This document shows, piece after piece, positions 1 through 13,669 of a stretch of 64,000 bases of DNA. Numbering within the stretch: position 1 is the first letter of the stretch; each line of letters opens with the position of its first letter. Source of the stretch: Dicaeum eximium. Taxonomy: Eukaryota > Chordata > Aves > Passeriformes > Dicaeidae. The stretch covers positions 966,726 through 1,030,725 of the forward strand of contig VWZP01001424.1 of assembly GCA_013396995.1 (NCBI GenBank). The letters run 5' to 3'. Below the pieces are notes generated by a model. The model did not search any database, had not been told where the DNA came from, and saw nothing but the letters and a program-made list of their open reading frames with translations. A program made the position numbers and the translations under genes.

Positions 1-2309
1 ATTAATATATGAAAATACCTGGAAGTAGTTTCCTGTCTCAGGAAGAGCTCATATATGCGGAAATGTCATGTTAATTCCAAAGAAATCATGCTGATGGCTG
101 ATAATGAAAGCATTCTTTTCCTCCTTTATTGCATCCTTGTAGTACTTATTGCACAAAATTACATATTATTACCCAAAAGTCCATGGTGAAGAAAAGGTTG
201 AAAATTCTTTCTGAAACTAATATTGAAGTTATAAGAAAGATTAGTAGAGATCTCAGTAGAGTTAAGCACAAATTGTTTAGAGGAGTCAAAATTAATAAGA
301 AAGTTCCTTTGCATGAATCAGAAACAAATTGTAAAATACATTTTTAAGTGAAAGTCACTAGAAATATCTTTGGATTTATAGCAATTAACTATATGCCCTG
401 TTACCTTCTGTCAGATTTAAAAGATTGCAAGAATCAGAGTTAAAATGAGAATGAATTGGCTTAAGTTATTTAGCTTTAGAAACGCTAGTGATTGTTTTAA
501 ATAAAGTCGGCGTTGTCATTTGCCTTCTATCTCTCATGAATAAGGCTGTACAACATAACCACTTTACATAATTTATAGATAATGATTTGGAAAAAAATCA
601 ACTCTCCAAAAGTCTGCATTGAAATGGAATTTTTGTTTGAAGAAATGTCTAAGAAGGGTGAAGCAGAATGAGGAATTTCATGCTGGATTTTTTCACTACA
701 TTAAGAAGTCTGTGTGTGGCAAACAAAAACAGCTCAAGTTTTTATTCTTAATTGACTCTGATTCCTGGTAAATTATGCATATGAACATAGTTCTGTATGC
801 AAGTTTTAATTATTTTTCACGTTATTACAATACTTCAAACCAGATATTGTACATGACTGTTATGTTCATCATCACACCATCTTTCTCATCAGATTCAGTG
901 CGTTACTAAAATTTTCATTGAATTGCCCTATAGAATAGTAGAACAGTTTCAATTCATTATTTTTTCTCTTAATTCTCCATCTCTGTCAGAGTAAAGTTTC
1001 AAGCTTGAGTTCTATCATATAATTTGTGTAATAAGCTATTTGTAAACTGGGTAGATCCTGATGCAGCTTTCTAAACCAAATGTTACATTTCTACCTGTTT
1101 CCCAGTATTTTGAAGCAGTCGCATGGAAAGCCAATTGCAACACATAGATGAGTCTTCAAAAATATGGAGGAACATTTTTGCCTTGCTAGTTCAACAGACA
1201 TTAGGACAATAATAATGCATTAGTGCAAAACCCAGGAGTGGCTTTATAAAATGGAAATTTTTATTTTGTACTCTAAGTTTGAGTGGAGTCTCAATTTTCA
1301 GACCACATGCATAGGCAAGGCTAATTCAAAAGAAGTGTCACTTTGGCACATCTATATAGTAGAAAATAATCTCAAATAAATACAAAGTTTCAACTCAAAA
1401 GCAATAATAAGGTTGGTAGTAGAATGGAGAAAGGTAAACAAATGGTATTGCATTAAAATAAAAAAAAATTAAAATTAATACTTTTTAAATTGCCAGACAC
1501 TTGGAGCAGGATTTAACTTCTTCCATAATCACTTTCTTCCTACTGATCTTTACATAAGAATGTTGTTTGACATGCCTTTAGTGTATCACACACCCACCCA
1601 CACATAAAATATGGTAATCTGATTTTACTTTGATGTATAGTTCTGTAAATTGGCATTCAAATCAAGGAGTGTGAGACTCACTAATAGTAGAATTGACTTA
1701 TGCCTATCAGTGGTATTTTACATTAATAGGAAAATCAGTATAATTGAGGCCTAATCAAAGTTAATACTCTGGTTGCTTGGCCACGTTAATACCATAATCT
1801 GGTATTTATTGCATATTCAAAAATTCCATGTATTCAGTGCAAGTAATGCAGTAATGATGGACAAATTTTTAACCAATAGATTCTGCAGTGTTGAATTATA
1901 TTAAAATAATATCTAGAGCATATGTTTTGAATTAGAGCTGATAGTTATGAATATTCTGGCTAGTGGAGAGAAGGGTGTGTTCTTCAGAAACTAAGTTGCT
2001 TCTTCCTATTTTGGGAACTGAATAACTATATACAGCTAAAAAATGTTTTTTCATGTCAGAATTGTGAAATAAAGCAAATCAATTAGGAGCCTAATGTATA
2101 TGCCTAGCACCATTTAAGATATTTTAGGATAACTGAGAAACGTACATAGTGATGGCAGATGTGCCCAGGTCTTAAGAGAACTTCATATCATTCTTGAGAA
2201 AAAGATGAAGACCAGAGATCAAGTCCTAGGACACCTAAAATGTCACTGACCCCTATGTAAATGCACTTGAATGAGAAGAGCACACTGACACTTATTATCA
2301 GTTTGTTCA
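1..2309. other. AT-rich unique DNA, no gene seen
   Basis: This stretch is AT-rich with short open frames only. The longest, a 72-codon frame at 129-347, has no recognisable domain. I see no repeat signature, splice-site pair or RNA gene. The last hundred or so bases may belong to the 5' side of the degenerate CR1 copy that becomes recognisable near 2310. Confidence 0.6.
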
Positions 2310-3160
2310 AAATGCCTGTCTCAAGTCCCTGAACATCAAGATCAGGACTGGGAGAAAATGGTATCTCCCATGGTAGAAGAAAGTCCAGTTTGAGAGCACC
2401 TGAGGAATATAAATATACTCAGGTCTGGGGGATCTGATGAGGTGCATCCCTCAGGTGGATCCTGAGGGAACTGTCTGATGCAGTTGCCAAGCCCCATTTC
2501 TTCCATTTTTTTAAGAAGTGCACCAAAGAGGACCCTGATAACTATTGGCCAGTTGATCTAATTTCTTTGCCTGCTAAAATCATGAAGCCCAACCTCCTGG
2601 AAGGTACATAGAAATACATGGAAAATGAGACAATTAGAGAATGGGAAAATTGCTCTTGACCAAGCAATTAGCCTTCTGTGATGGAATGACTACATCAGTG
2701 GACAGGGAAAATGCCACTGTTAGTCTGCCTGGACTTCTGTAAAGCCTCCATAACATCCTTGTCACTAAATGCAGAGGTGTGGGCTTGACAGATGGACTGT
2801 TAGATGGATAAGGAATTAGCTAGATGGCCATGTCCAAAGAGTTGCAGTCAGTGGCTCAATGTCTAAGAGGAAAGCAAGAGGTGTCCTACGAGGGTCCATA
2901 CTGGGACCAGTACAATTAGTTGTCCTTAGGAATAACATGGACAGTGGGATTGAGTGAACCCTCAACAAATTTTCAGATGACATCAAGCTGACTGGTGCAG
3001 TTCATAGGCTTGAAGGAAGGGATGCCATCCACAGAAACCTTGAATAATAAGCTCATGTGAACCTCAAGAAAGACAACCCTGATCGTGGTAAGGCAGTTGA
3101 AGTAGTGCTCTTTAAAGCTCCCTTCCAACACAAAGCATTCTATTCTATGACCCTATGCTC
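2310..3160 (+). mobile_element. Old CR1 LINE fragment (ORF2 RT region joined to 3' tail)
   Basis: This is a degenerate piece of a CR1 retrotransposon, the main non-LTR LINE of birds. Read on the plus strand, broken frames match CR1 ORF2 in the correct order. The segment before the reverse-transcriptase core lies around 2430-2490, the DNYWPV-like motif around 2535-2560, the 'LDFCKA' segment around 2727-2745 and the 'FxDD'-like catalytic region around 2965-2995. At about 3060-3110 the sequence jumps from mid-RT directly to the 3' UTR, and it ends with a CATTCTATTCTATGA-type tail at 3136-3150. The C-terminal half of ORF2 is therefore missing. Many stops and frameshifts make the copy inactive and probably old. 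The 5' limit is uncertain and could lie up to 100 bp upstream. Confidence 0.85.
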
Positions 3161-6100
3161 TAAGATTCCTAATCAGGACTTAATTTTTAACATTAATTAT
3201 TTTATTCATTAATCACTAACAATAATGAGTGATTATTATGAAATACTAGAAATAAAAATAATGAAAAGTAAAGATTTTATGTAAGCATGCTGTTTTTAAC
3301 ATGCCTTATTAAATTACAAAAATAAAACATCAGAAGACAAGACAGCTAGATGCTTATACAGAAAATTAGTATATTTTTACACCATAAGAAAAATTAAATT
3401 TCTTAAAAATCATTAAAATTTATTGTTTAGCTTTTGCAAAGAAAAATTGCATTTCATCTAGTGAATTCTTTCCTGATTATATGTTTGATCTGAGAATGAA
3501 AACAAGGTAACAGAGTTTTGGAAGAGCTTTTACAAAATCAGAAAGATTTGTGGCACAAGAAACCAGGATGTATTCATACAAATGGAAGTGAATAGTTCTT
3601 ATCAATTCACCATCAATTTAGATGGAGTAAATCTCAGAGAGCATGTGGCAAACGCATTCCAGAAGACTGAGATTTTATGGAAATGGTGTCTGTCTATCTA
3701 CTTATCCTTTCCTGTTGGACACCACTAGGCGCAGAGGGCTAGCCTATGCTCTTATTGCTGTTCACTGGACATTGCTCAGTGCAATGTGCTCGTGTATTCT
3801 AGAGACGTAAAAGTTCTCGAAAGGGATCTTGGCAGTTCTTGAATACTAAAGGGGTGGAGTGATGCTACATCAAAAAAAAAAAAATCACTTTGGTACTTGT
3901 AGATATGGAAACCAGTTCTGCCAAGATACCAATCTAGTGTTGCATAAATGAAAGAAGATGTTAGAGCAAATAATTTCTTTTTGTTTTTAACCTTTATTAG
4001 ACACATTTATATTATTTTGTAGGTTGCATAAGTGAAAGATAATTATATACTAAAATACTTTAAAAATATTTTAAAAGTGTGATAATGCTAGAGGCTGGAT
4101 AAGTTCATCAACATGGATATTTAACATTTAATGTACTTTTCTAAATATTCACAAAATAATGGTAGTTTTATTGTCTCAAATAGACAGCCAGATTTTTCAC
4201 TTTAATTCAAAATGTCTGTCCCAGAAATCATTTCTCCAGGCAAAACCCTGGCATATGTCTCACTGCCAAGCAAAATTTTTAACACAGAAAAGCATTAATT
4301 TTTATTTTACAGACCTGCAAACATAAGGGAAGATTACATTTTCAGATGAATTTCTGAATTCAGCTAACCGAAGAGCTTCATTTTATAATACGGATTATAA
4401 ATTGTGCTGGCAATTAATCTGTAATGTGACTAATCCTTTTTATTATCTTAATAAAAAATAAAATATGTTTCACATTCTCAGTGGAAAGGCGTCTCAGGAG
4501 TTTTTAGCACAGGGACTCAGCATGCTCATGTGCATTCTCCTACACTTATCTACAAGTTAATACCTTGATCTTGCAATAAATGTCATGCAGGCAGAACATG
4601 GCTTTTAATCCCTCAGTACAACTAAAAATTTATATCTATGAGGGCTTATTTTAAAGGCAAGTGCTTTATTTGAGTGCTTTTGCAACTTAGGAAATAAGAA
4701 GAAACCCACAGCTATGAACTCTCGATGGATACAGGCAATTATTGTTTTTCGTGGGCAGAAAAGTCTGTCAAGAAAAGCCAGTGTGTTTTCTTGGTATTTT
4801 AATGACTAGTTAAGTTGAAAAGTAGGTCAAAATTAGCCCTGTCCTTCTGGCACTTTCTTCACAATCATACAACTGAAAGATTACTAAGATGAATAAAGGC
4901 ATGTATCGGGCTAATATTTGTCATTGAGTTGGCTTACTTTTTATAAGTTTCTTATATTCATATATGGTGGAACCCTGCATTTTTAACAGGTAGTTAGCTG
5001 AATTGAAGTTAAGCAGATAAGAATATAGGCCAAAATGTTGAATAAATTATTGTTTTAAGAAAGGTAAATAGATATGTGTGGTTGTGATTGTGAGTACAAA
5101 TGAGCAGACACTGGCTTTGCCAACTACTAGACATTCCTCTTTCAAAGGTTCCATGGTTGGAATCATGGTTCCTTTTTCCAAGCTGGCAAAGCTTGGAAAA
5201 CTTACAGCTGAGTACAGATGGTATTTCTACAAACATGCCAATAGCTAGGAAAAGCAAAGCAGGTATGTTCTTATAATAATCAAATCTCTATCTGAAAAAT
5301 ATAGCACATTATATTATTTCAAAATATTTTTGTTTATATCTACATTTGAAATTTTTAGTAAGTAATTGAACAAATCTGTTTGTTTCTTTAGTTAAGACTA
5401 TCTCTGCTGGGATGACACTTCAATAACAATTCACATACTAATTTATTGCCACACAAGAAGAATATAAGAAACTTTTTTCAAGGACTGAATGTTTTTTTGC
5501 TTAAATTGAAACTTTTTGTAATACTATGAACTACTGTCTGTCACTTTAGCATGAAGAGGTTTAATTTAAGCAACTGATGTGAAGAGTTTACACACTTGCT
5601 GTAAATGTGTAATCTGTAGCTTAAAATCTTTCAGATACCATCATTTGCTCTTCTACTGCCCACACCATTGGTAAATGTAATTATCCTATTTTGTTCATAG
5701 GACAAACTTGAAACCTCTTCAATAAATATTGGTACCTGCTCAATGAAACTCAATGTTTTTCCAGCTAGCTGGAGCTTGTACATTTTTTCCCATGCAACCG
5801 AATTCCCAGAATTGAAGTAGATTAGCTAAGGAATTTTTTTTTTCCTATTAAAATTATGGTTTCCTCTACTGAAAAACATCAAGCTCCCTTTTCACCTGCA
5901 CCATGCTCACTTTCAGAGTGATTTTATAATTTGATGAGTCCTTTATTATGCTTAGCTGACTTTTTTGCCAGCACTTGGTTTCATATTCGCCCAGAAATTT
6001 TTTAATCCATATTTTATATATACCATCAAAATGAAACTTCTAGCTTTTAGCAGCTGATGCATTTTCCAGGACAGTGATAATGCTCTGTTATTTCCAATAT

Positions 6101-7033
6101 TTAATGTACTTAGAACACTTATCCATAAACTTACTTTCTAAAATAGAAAAATAGATGAACTTTGATTCAATTTGAGAGATGGTCATATGTGACTTTTAGA
6201 AGGAAGGACTGTGAAAATTCTTGGGTGTTTTTCTGCAAACCTGGGGCATTCTATTTACTCAGGTGGAGAAATATATATGCAGTAAAAGGCAAGATAGGCC
6301 CAGTGAGGAGTAAAACCACATTTTGTCAAAGAATAGGTTTTATTTGTACGATATTTAATTTTTTTACAACTTCTCAGCTTCTCTTCAGTTTTCCTCTAAA
6401 CTTATATAGGTTTTCACTGCATATTAGTGTATTGATTTTTACTTTTACAATGGAGCTGATAGACTAGCAGAATTTAATTTTGGTGAGTAGATGCATGTAA
6501 AACTGTGATGTTTTGATAAAATAGAAAAAGTAAGATTAAATAGCGCCTTCAAGTGAATGAATTTTTTGTTCCTAAGAAAAATCAGATTTTGAGGAAAAAA
6601 TTGATCAAATTAGCAATTACATATGGTTCAGAAATGAAAGGGTGTTTAAAATCTTTATATTACAAATATGTAAATGAGTGACCAGTAATTGCTTTTTAAA
6701 ATTTGGAATCTACATAAAAATGATTATTTTCTGCAAAAGTGTTGATCAATTAATTTTAAGTAATTATGTAAGTCTCACCTATAGCTCCACTTCTTTTCTA
6801 ATTTCACCTTTAGCATCCTGTTCCTTGTATCCTCTTAGCTTTTTCTTTATTGTTTTTTTATCTTAGCTCCTACAAGTTTGTTGTAGTTTCTAGCCCTAAT
6901 CATGATAGCGATTTTAAAACAGACATACTTTGTTCTGAATTGCATAATGTGTTTGGCCAAGAGAAAGGAAAAAACATGTTCTGTTCAAAGTATGACTTCC
7001 CCTGTGTTATGGAAAAGAGCAGCCTTTTTTTCT
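3161..7033. other. AT-rich unique DNA, no gene seen
   Basis: No gene, transposon or exon-like structure is evident. Open frames are short (the longest is 101 codons at 6162-6467, plus strand) and unrecognised. The only notable structure is a short inverted repeat at 5174-5200, listed separately. Confidence 0.55.
5174..5200. repeat. Inverted repeat, 10-bp perfect arms
   Basis: The arms TTTTCCAAGC (5174-5183) and GCTTGGAAAA (5191-5200) are exact reverse complements around a 7-base spacer. A hairpin is possible, but nothing around it suggests an RNA gene or a terminator. Confidence 0.8.
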
Positions 7034-7549
7034 TGTTTAAGAGACAGAAGCACTCGGTAGCCCACACCTGGATGGGTCTGAAACAGCCTGTGGTAGTCTA
7101 CTGAGCTCCCACCTCGGTCTTGCAACCTGTCTGTCACCTCTGTCATGCCTTGTGGAGGCTGACCTAGAACAGAGGCTGGACAGAGTTAAAGAATAAAGTA
7201 GGTATTTATTAAAAGGCCTCAACAGATCAACCTTGGGCAGCACAAGAGCCCAGCCAGGGCTGCACCCAAGATGAACCCAAAATGGTCACAAAATGCCTGA
7301 CCCGTCTCAGTGTCTCACAGTTTTATATGTTCTGGTCCTTTTGCGTATTGGAGTTAATTGTCCAATTACAGCTTCAGCCCATGAAATCCCATCCTTCTTC
7401 TTTTTCTCTCTTCAGTCCACAGTTGTTTATGCTCTTGGGCCTGAGATCTGGGTCAGTTGTCCTTTGTCCCAGCTAGAGAAGGAATTGTTTTTCTTCCTAC
7501 TCTGTGAAGAGAGTTTGCTATCACCTAATATGAAATTCATAACCACACA
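7034..7549 (-). mobile_element. Probable solo LTR of an endogenous retrovirus
   Basis: Read on the minus strand, this block has an LTR layout. A TATA box (TATAAAA, plus positions 7321-7328) is followed about 110 bp later by an AATAAA polyadenylation signal (plus 7205-7210), then a GC-richer U5-like part. The text around the signal resembles LTR copies common in bird genomes. Base composition is clearly richer in GC than the flanks. A minus-strand TG start can be placed at 7549, but I could not find a convincing target-site duplication, so both ends are approximate. The open frames here (7037-7243 minus, 7293-7553 plus) are incidental to the LTR. No internal retroviral genes lie next to it, so it appears to be a solo LTR. 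Confidence 0.6.
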
Positions 7550-10500
7550 CTGAAGCAGTAAAGAATCTGAAAAATATAAAAGCTAAAACCTGAGGCATCA
7601 TCTGTAGGTGCCCCCAGCATGCCAAGGAATTTCAAATGTTGCTGGGTGCTTGCTGGTGGGTGGCTGTTGCATACCTGGATGTGTGTTGACTGGGAAATAT
7701 CAGGTACCTATTCAATCTGTAGTCATCTACATAATAACACCTACATTTGTGTAGTTTGAAAGGTGAATCCCATCCTGAGAGACCTAACTCAAGATATTTA
7801 AGGCAAAAGCTATTTCATCATCTTCTTTATATGGATTCTTGCCATGAGGATACACATTCATGGGTTTTCAGTTGTTTACAGAAAGATGAGGGATCCTCCA
7901 TTAGATGTCCTTGTCTAGAATCCCTTCTTCCTATGGAAATAAAGGTATTTTTAATATAAAGTTATATGAATTTGAGTTATAATTAAAGGAGCAAATACAC
8001 TATACTTTGGTTAGTATTGGAGATAGGGAGTTATCCATCAAAAATAATGTATTTAAGGGTCTTTTTAGACACATACAGGCATTGTTTGATGCTGAAAATA
8101 AAAATTAATATATGCAAAGAGTGAAGGCATTTAAAATACTTGATTTTGGATGACTGCATTACTCATAGGAAACAAATACTCAAACAAAATATGTTCTTAA
8201 TCCCAGTCACACCGAAGATTTTAGTACTTAGTGATGAAAATTCACAGCTGGGGAGAGAAAGGAAGAAAAAGTAGGATTTATAAAAAATACATACATTGTT
8301 TTTGTTAAAATAGAAAAAACTAGTTTTTATGTGCTAAATAGATTTGCATTAATAATAGATTTGCAGCTGTGTTAAAATATATTGTAAGTCCATGATAAGC
8401 TCAGTGAGATGTATATAGAGGTACATTCATGCTCTTATTTTTGTGGTTAAAATAAGAACAAAGAGTAGAGAGAAGCCATAAAGTGCCCAAGGCTCTCATA
8501 TTGTTATGAGTTTGAGGAGAACAAAGTGGTCTGCTGAGGACACCTGTCTTTCTGTTTCTGTGCAGAACCATAAGTCTTGCACTTAAACTTGGGAGAGAAG
8601 ATCTTAACAAATCTCAAAAGAATTTGGTTCTGTAGTAGGAGAAAAGAAGCATGTGTCCAAGTCAACTCTTTGCAATTTACTACTGCAGAAATTATTTTAC
8701 TCTTAATTGGCTTCCACTGCAATAACTTCACCTGTTACAATAGTCAACCTACTGCAGAGCCAGGACTGGAGAGTGCCTTTGTCAGTTTCAAAGGAAAAAC
8801 AAATTTAATAATAGAGATTGACTATATCTTATTGCTAGAGAAAGACCATATTATTAAATAACATTTTCTGTCTAATTTCTCAGGCTTTGTAATGATGTCA
8901 AATTATTTTTTATTATTGCTGGGGTTTTTTCCTATTTTTTTTTCTTCCTTCCCCAAGGCATTAACACACTACACAAATAAATGTCATTTAAATCATAGAA
9001 GGATGTGTTGATGGGTCATTAAGAAACACTTTAAGTGCTGACATCCTGAACAATGATATTTCAAAGACATTTGTGAAGGTTTTGTTAAATATTTCCTTTA
9101 ATATCAGGAAACAAAAGAATTTTTTCACCATTTTGAAATGTAAGGATTTCAAGTCCCACCTGGCACTTCCAAGAGTAAAAAAAAATATTCATAATTTAGC
9201 TCAAATTTTGTTTCGTCCTCTGACTTTGCTATGTACAGTATCTTCTCTTCAGTATGTTAGGTGGCACCATACAAGTAGGAGAAAGCACCTTTTTGTGACT
9301 TCAGGTAGAAATATGTTCTGATAGATTTCATTCTCATCATTTATTCTGTGTAGTTAGACAGACATGCTCGATGAGTGAGAGTGGGCTTTTGCTGTTGACA
9401 GTGAGGAGTGTGCCTCCCTCTGTTGACCAAGTAACAAATGCTAAATTTCACTGCCAATCTTCTCAAGACCATGCATAAACTTTATTGCAGGTATACAATA
9501 GAGGCAAAAGTGTAACGTGAGCCTGTGCCCCTATGCAGTGCATGGGGGTGTGTGCAAAGAGTTTTTCAGGTATAAGAAATATCAGAATTTGGAACATCTG
9601 AATTTAGTGTGTGTTCTGATACAACACACTTAAATTGTTAGCTCAAAAGCCATTGACATTAATAACAGTCTTTCCAATGTTTACACTAGGTATATTATCA
9701 GGTCAACTATAAATATTATAGATTATATATATGTTATGTACAGAACTTAAGTGACTCCCAACCCAAACCTGTCTTTACATAATGGTTGAACTGTTAGAGA
9801 ACACAATGCCCTCAGTCTGAAGACTCCCATAACTTCAATGAAAAATGAATGAGATCCCTAAATGGTAGAGACAGAATGTTGTTCTATCAGAGAATAAAAC
9901 ATTGACTAGAAAGACTGTAAATGTATTTTGTATGTGTAAAGTATGCTACCTATCACAGAAGAAGATTCTCAGAGTAATTAATATTGTTGATCAATAAATT
10001 ACCTTTTGAATCACTTGGGCACATGAAGAGCATGATTTTTGTCTGTTTTCTGTGTATTTTATCTGCAGTTTATACTGGTCTCATCAAAGTGATGTTAAAT
10101 CTATGCATATTTTCCACCACATAACTGAATTTTAAAGATACTTATTATTTATACATGATTACAAATATTACATACTTTAATTTTATAGTGCTTACTAATG
10201 AATGAATGATTTGTTGAAAAGATTATTTTTTAATTTGTATTGTGATAAGTGTCCTAGGCAAATACTCTATTTATTCATCTGAATTTCATTAGCATACATA
10301 CTCTAAAATATTTGCCATATACAACTATGCAATTTTTTTACATAACTTTAGCCCATGAATAAATATGGACAAGTCAGTGTACAAATTTTTTTTTTTTTGG
10401 TGATAATTACCAAGAAAACAAAAAAACTAAAAAAAGGGCAAAGAAAGAAACACCACCACCTGCACAGAAATTATTAGATGCTTACAAAATTTTTGAAGTT

Positions 10501-12339
10501 ATTTTTGAAACTTTCAAAGAATAAATAAAATAGAATTAACAGTATATATATATATATTCTAACATTTTTTGTACTACTGCATTCCATTCCTTACTGTAAC
10601 CACTTAGACCATTCTTTACAATAAACTTTTCTTGGATGACATAATGTGTCACACGTAAGTTACCACTAAATGTAAATTGCATATCACTCTTAAGGGAAGG
10701 AAAAACAAGTATAAAAGCATTGTCATTTCTATAATGTAGAAGGACAGATAAATTAATTTTTAGATGTAGAGAAACCATTTGAAAAATAACAATATAGAAA
10801 ATTAAGTGAACATAATTCAGTCTTTGTCTACAGATTTGTTTGAATGTGATGGCTATACAATTTAAATATCTATTGCAGATATATTAATGCAGCAGTATTC
10901 AATTTGCTTCTTTTATAAATTGCATTTGTAATTTTTAAAATTATTTCTCTGCATAATATTTTTTTCACTCTGTGGCTTTTCATATCTCTTTTTATCATAA
11001 AAATGATGAAAAAAATAATATTTTTTTATACCTGGTTGCCTGAGAGTAGGCACCATCAAACCATATTTAGGTATTCAAGGAAGTGGCCTGATTTTCTGAA
11101 ATGGTAGCACTAATGGACAGTTTAAATGCTTCTTGAACAGTAATGATAGGGCAAAAATGCTTTTCCTGATCAGTCTGGAAGTAGAGATAGTAATTTTAGT
11201 AAGGTAAAATGTTTGTTTGAAAGCTAGGGTTATCTGCCTCCTTTCTTCTCTTTCAAACTCCTCTTTCCTTCTTGCACCATTTACAAGTTATTAAATTTTT
11301 CATTGTGCAGCTTGTGCATCTCCTGCCTGATCACTTGCCTTTGCTGGTGTCAGGTCAGCAGTTTCAAAAGCAAGGCCAGCTAAACAGCCTGTGTGTGTGT
11401 GTACCAGTCTGTTCACAGCAGAACAGAGCTACTCAAACCCCATTTTTGCAGGTAACTTAGCAGAAGTGTTGACAGATTGTTAGGCAGCTCTTGAGGCCAA
11501 AAAGTACCAATAGCACTGTTATCTTTTCATGAAGTAGAAGAATGATGGATCACAGTTGTTTAAAATGACCCCAGAGTACTTTTGTTTCAGTGCAGCCACC
11601 TATGGTTGCTTGGCATGCTCACAGAACCTTTATACAGTCAGTGCTAAAGAGAAATTAAAGATTTCTGTTAGGGTTCTGTTGTTTCTCTGTATATATTTTG
11701 CATAGTAATAATAACTTATTTGTTGAAATCATTCAGAAAAAATACAGCTATGCCGTCAGACAGACTTGCAAGCTCAATACACGTACAGAAATACCTACTT
11801 TGGACAGATTTCCTAATATTCTTTGCTCCAGCATGTAGAAATCATATGTTACATAATGCCCTTTTCTGTTTCCTGCATCTGTGCAGCATTTCAAATGAGT
11901 TTTGATATAATGCTCATCACAAATGGCACAGAGCCCCACATGTCAGCTTCTGCTGCTTCTACAGAGCTCCATACAGGGGTAGCATCATTTTTAATAAACC
12001 TACTCTCTAGCAAGATTATATAAATCTGATAAAATAATAAAACCAGCAATGTATGTGACACAACATCATTCGGCTTACTCAAACTTACCAATGTGCAAAA
12101 CGGACAGACATCATGAGAGGCATATAGATTTTAAAACTGGAACAATTTCACAAATATATAACCTGACTTATTTCACATCACCAGAACCTGACTCTTTTAT
12201 TTATGCATTATCTCTAAAATGAGGTAATTCAAGTAGACCAGAGAGTTTAGTATAGCACCAAAAAATCATAGCACAAAGAACATTATAGTTCCACAGCATC
12301 ATACGGCTTATTATTACATAATGCAGTCATAGTGTAGAG
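7550..12339. other. AT-rich unique DNA, no gene seen
   Basis: I find no recognisable gene or transposon. Open frames such as 8577-8861 (94 codons, plus strand) overlap equally long frames on the other strand and show no known domain. A short (TA)n run lies at 10541-10558 and an A-rich patch at about 10415-10455. Confidence 0.5.
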
Positions 12340-12620
12340 CAGAGGGACAGTGACACCACAACCACCACTGAAGAATGCTTCAGACATTTGCCCTGCTGTT
12401 TGTTGTTACTCAGTCCAACCTTTTAAACCCTTGATCTCACAGGCATTCCACCTGTGTGTCCTCTCCACCCTTCTGTGGTTGCTCAGTGCCCCTCAGCACT
12501 CCCTGTCCCATCACCTTCAGTACCAGTCACTGTCCCACACAGCTGCAGCCCATCAGGGATGAGCTCGGCCACAGCCCCACTCCCAATTACCACAGCTGTG
12601 TGCCTACAACAATAGTGCAT
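12340..12620 (-). repeat. GC-richer block, possible LTR or dispersed repeat remnant
   Basis: This segment is markedly richer in GC than its surroundings. On the minus strand it reads through a TTTAAAAGG TATA-like motif (plus 12419-12427). A TTTATTAGTTTATTT stretch just beyond its plus-strand right edge would supply AATAAA signals on the minus strand. Such patches in AT-rich bird DNA are usually repeat-derived. I cannot assign a family or define ends, and unique sequence is not excluded. Confidence 0.3.
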
Positions 12621-13618
12621 GGCTGAAGAAAAGACAACACTTTATTAGTTTATTTACAAAGTTAAAATATCAATAATATTTTGAAGCATAACATTTTTAC
12701 TTTGTAAACCACCCAAAAATGCTAAACACTTTAATGGGTATAAATCATGCCTCATCCATTGTCAGCCTTTCTCTCCCAACAGACTATGGAGAGATCTTAC
12801 TAAATATCTGCTCAATACATCTGCAGATAAGACGAAGTATTCATTGTAACACTTCAGTTAGAAATCAACAAAGAATTTTAGGAATTCATCACTATCTACC
12901 TGTTATAGAGGTAATTTTCCATGATAAAGTATTTATCAACTAATACATAAACTAAAACCTAATAATCTGATATTACACTCAGCACTGATTTAAAATAACC
13001 CCATGACACTGCACTGAAATGGATTTGAAGTAGTCTCACTGTTTATTTTGGGGTCACAACTGTCAGGACAGTAGCTTTCAGCTGAGGAGTGTAGTGACAT
13101 CTCCTTAAGCTTTTCCAGCTAAATTGCTGAGGCTATATTATGACTTTCCCCATCAGATGCCTCCTGCTGTATTTATTATGAAGACTGCCAGCCAAATCAT
13201 GAAAAACAGCTAAGAACTTTCTGACAATATCTTTTTCCCAGGGTACATGCAGTTTTTCCAAATTGTATTATCCCAGGAAATTTTTTATAGTCCTCATAAA
13301 CTCAAGGACTCTATGATCTAGTTTTGTATTTTTTTCAGAAGTTCCCTAGGAGATGACTTAGAAAGATGTTAGTTTTTAGAGAAGCTCAGATGAGTGGAAA
13401 TTAACTTTCCTTCCCTTTGCTTAGTGAGGCTAGCAGAGGAACAAAAAGTCATGCATGACACTGAAGTGTAGTACGGATCTATTTTACACATAATACATTG
13501 GTGACATTTTTCAGAAGCTGTTAATTTTGTTGCTCCTGTAGCACTGCTGTGGTCTGTGGATCTTTGCATCTCCCCACATATCTTACATTCATTTCTCAAG
13601 TATTACCCAGGTGCAGTC

Positions 13619-13669
13619 TTACCTTATACAGTCAGATTTTACAATGTAACATCTGGCTGTATAAGGTAA
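13619..13669. repeat. Near-perfect 51-base palindrome / hairpin
   Basis: The sequence is symmetric about position 13644. The outer arms TTACCTTATACAG (13619-13631) and CTGTATAAGGTAA (13657-13669) pair exactly. The next segments CAGAT (13633-13637) and ATCTG (13651-13655) pair exactly, and so do the innermost TTACA (13639-13643) and TGTAA (13645-13649). Only two positions fail: 13632/13656, which would be a G-U pair in RNA, and 13638/13650. That gives 23 of 25 paired positions. It could be a small inverted duplication, a miniature transposon remnant or a transcribed hairpin. No terminal duplication was identified. Confidence 0.9.

Noticed and set aside
2398..2424. ACCTGAG...CTCAGGT inverted repeat
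   Set aside because: It has short arms and lies inside the degenerate CR1 coding region.
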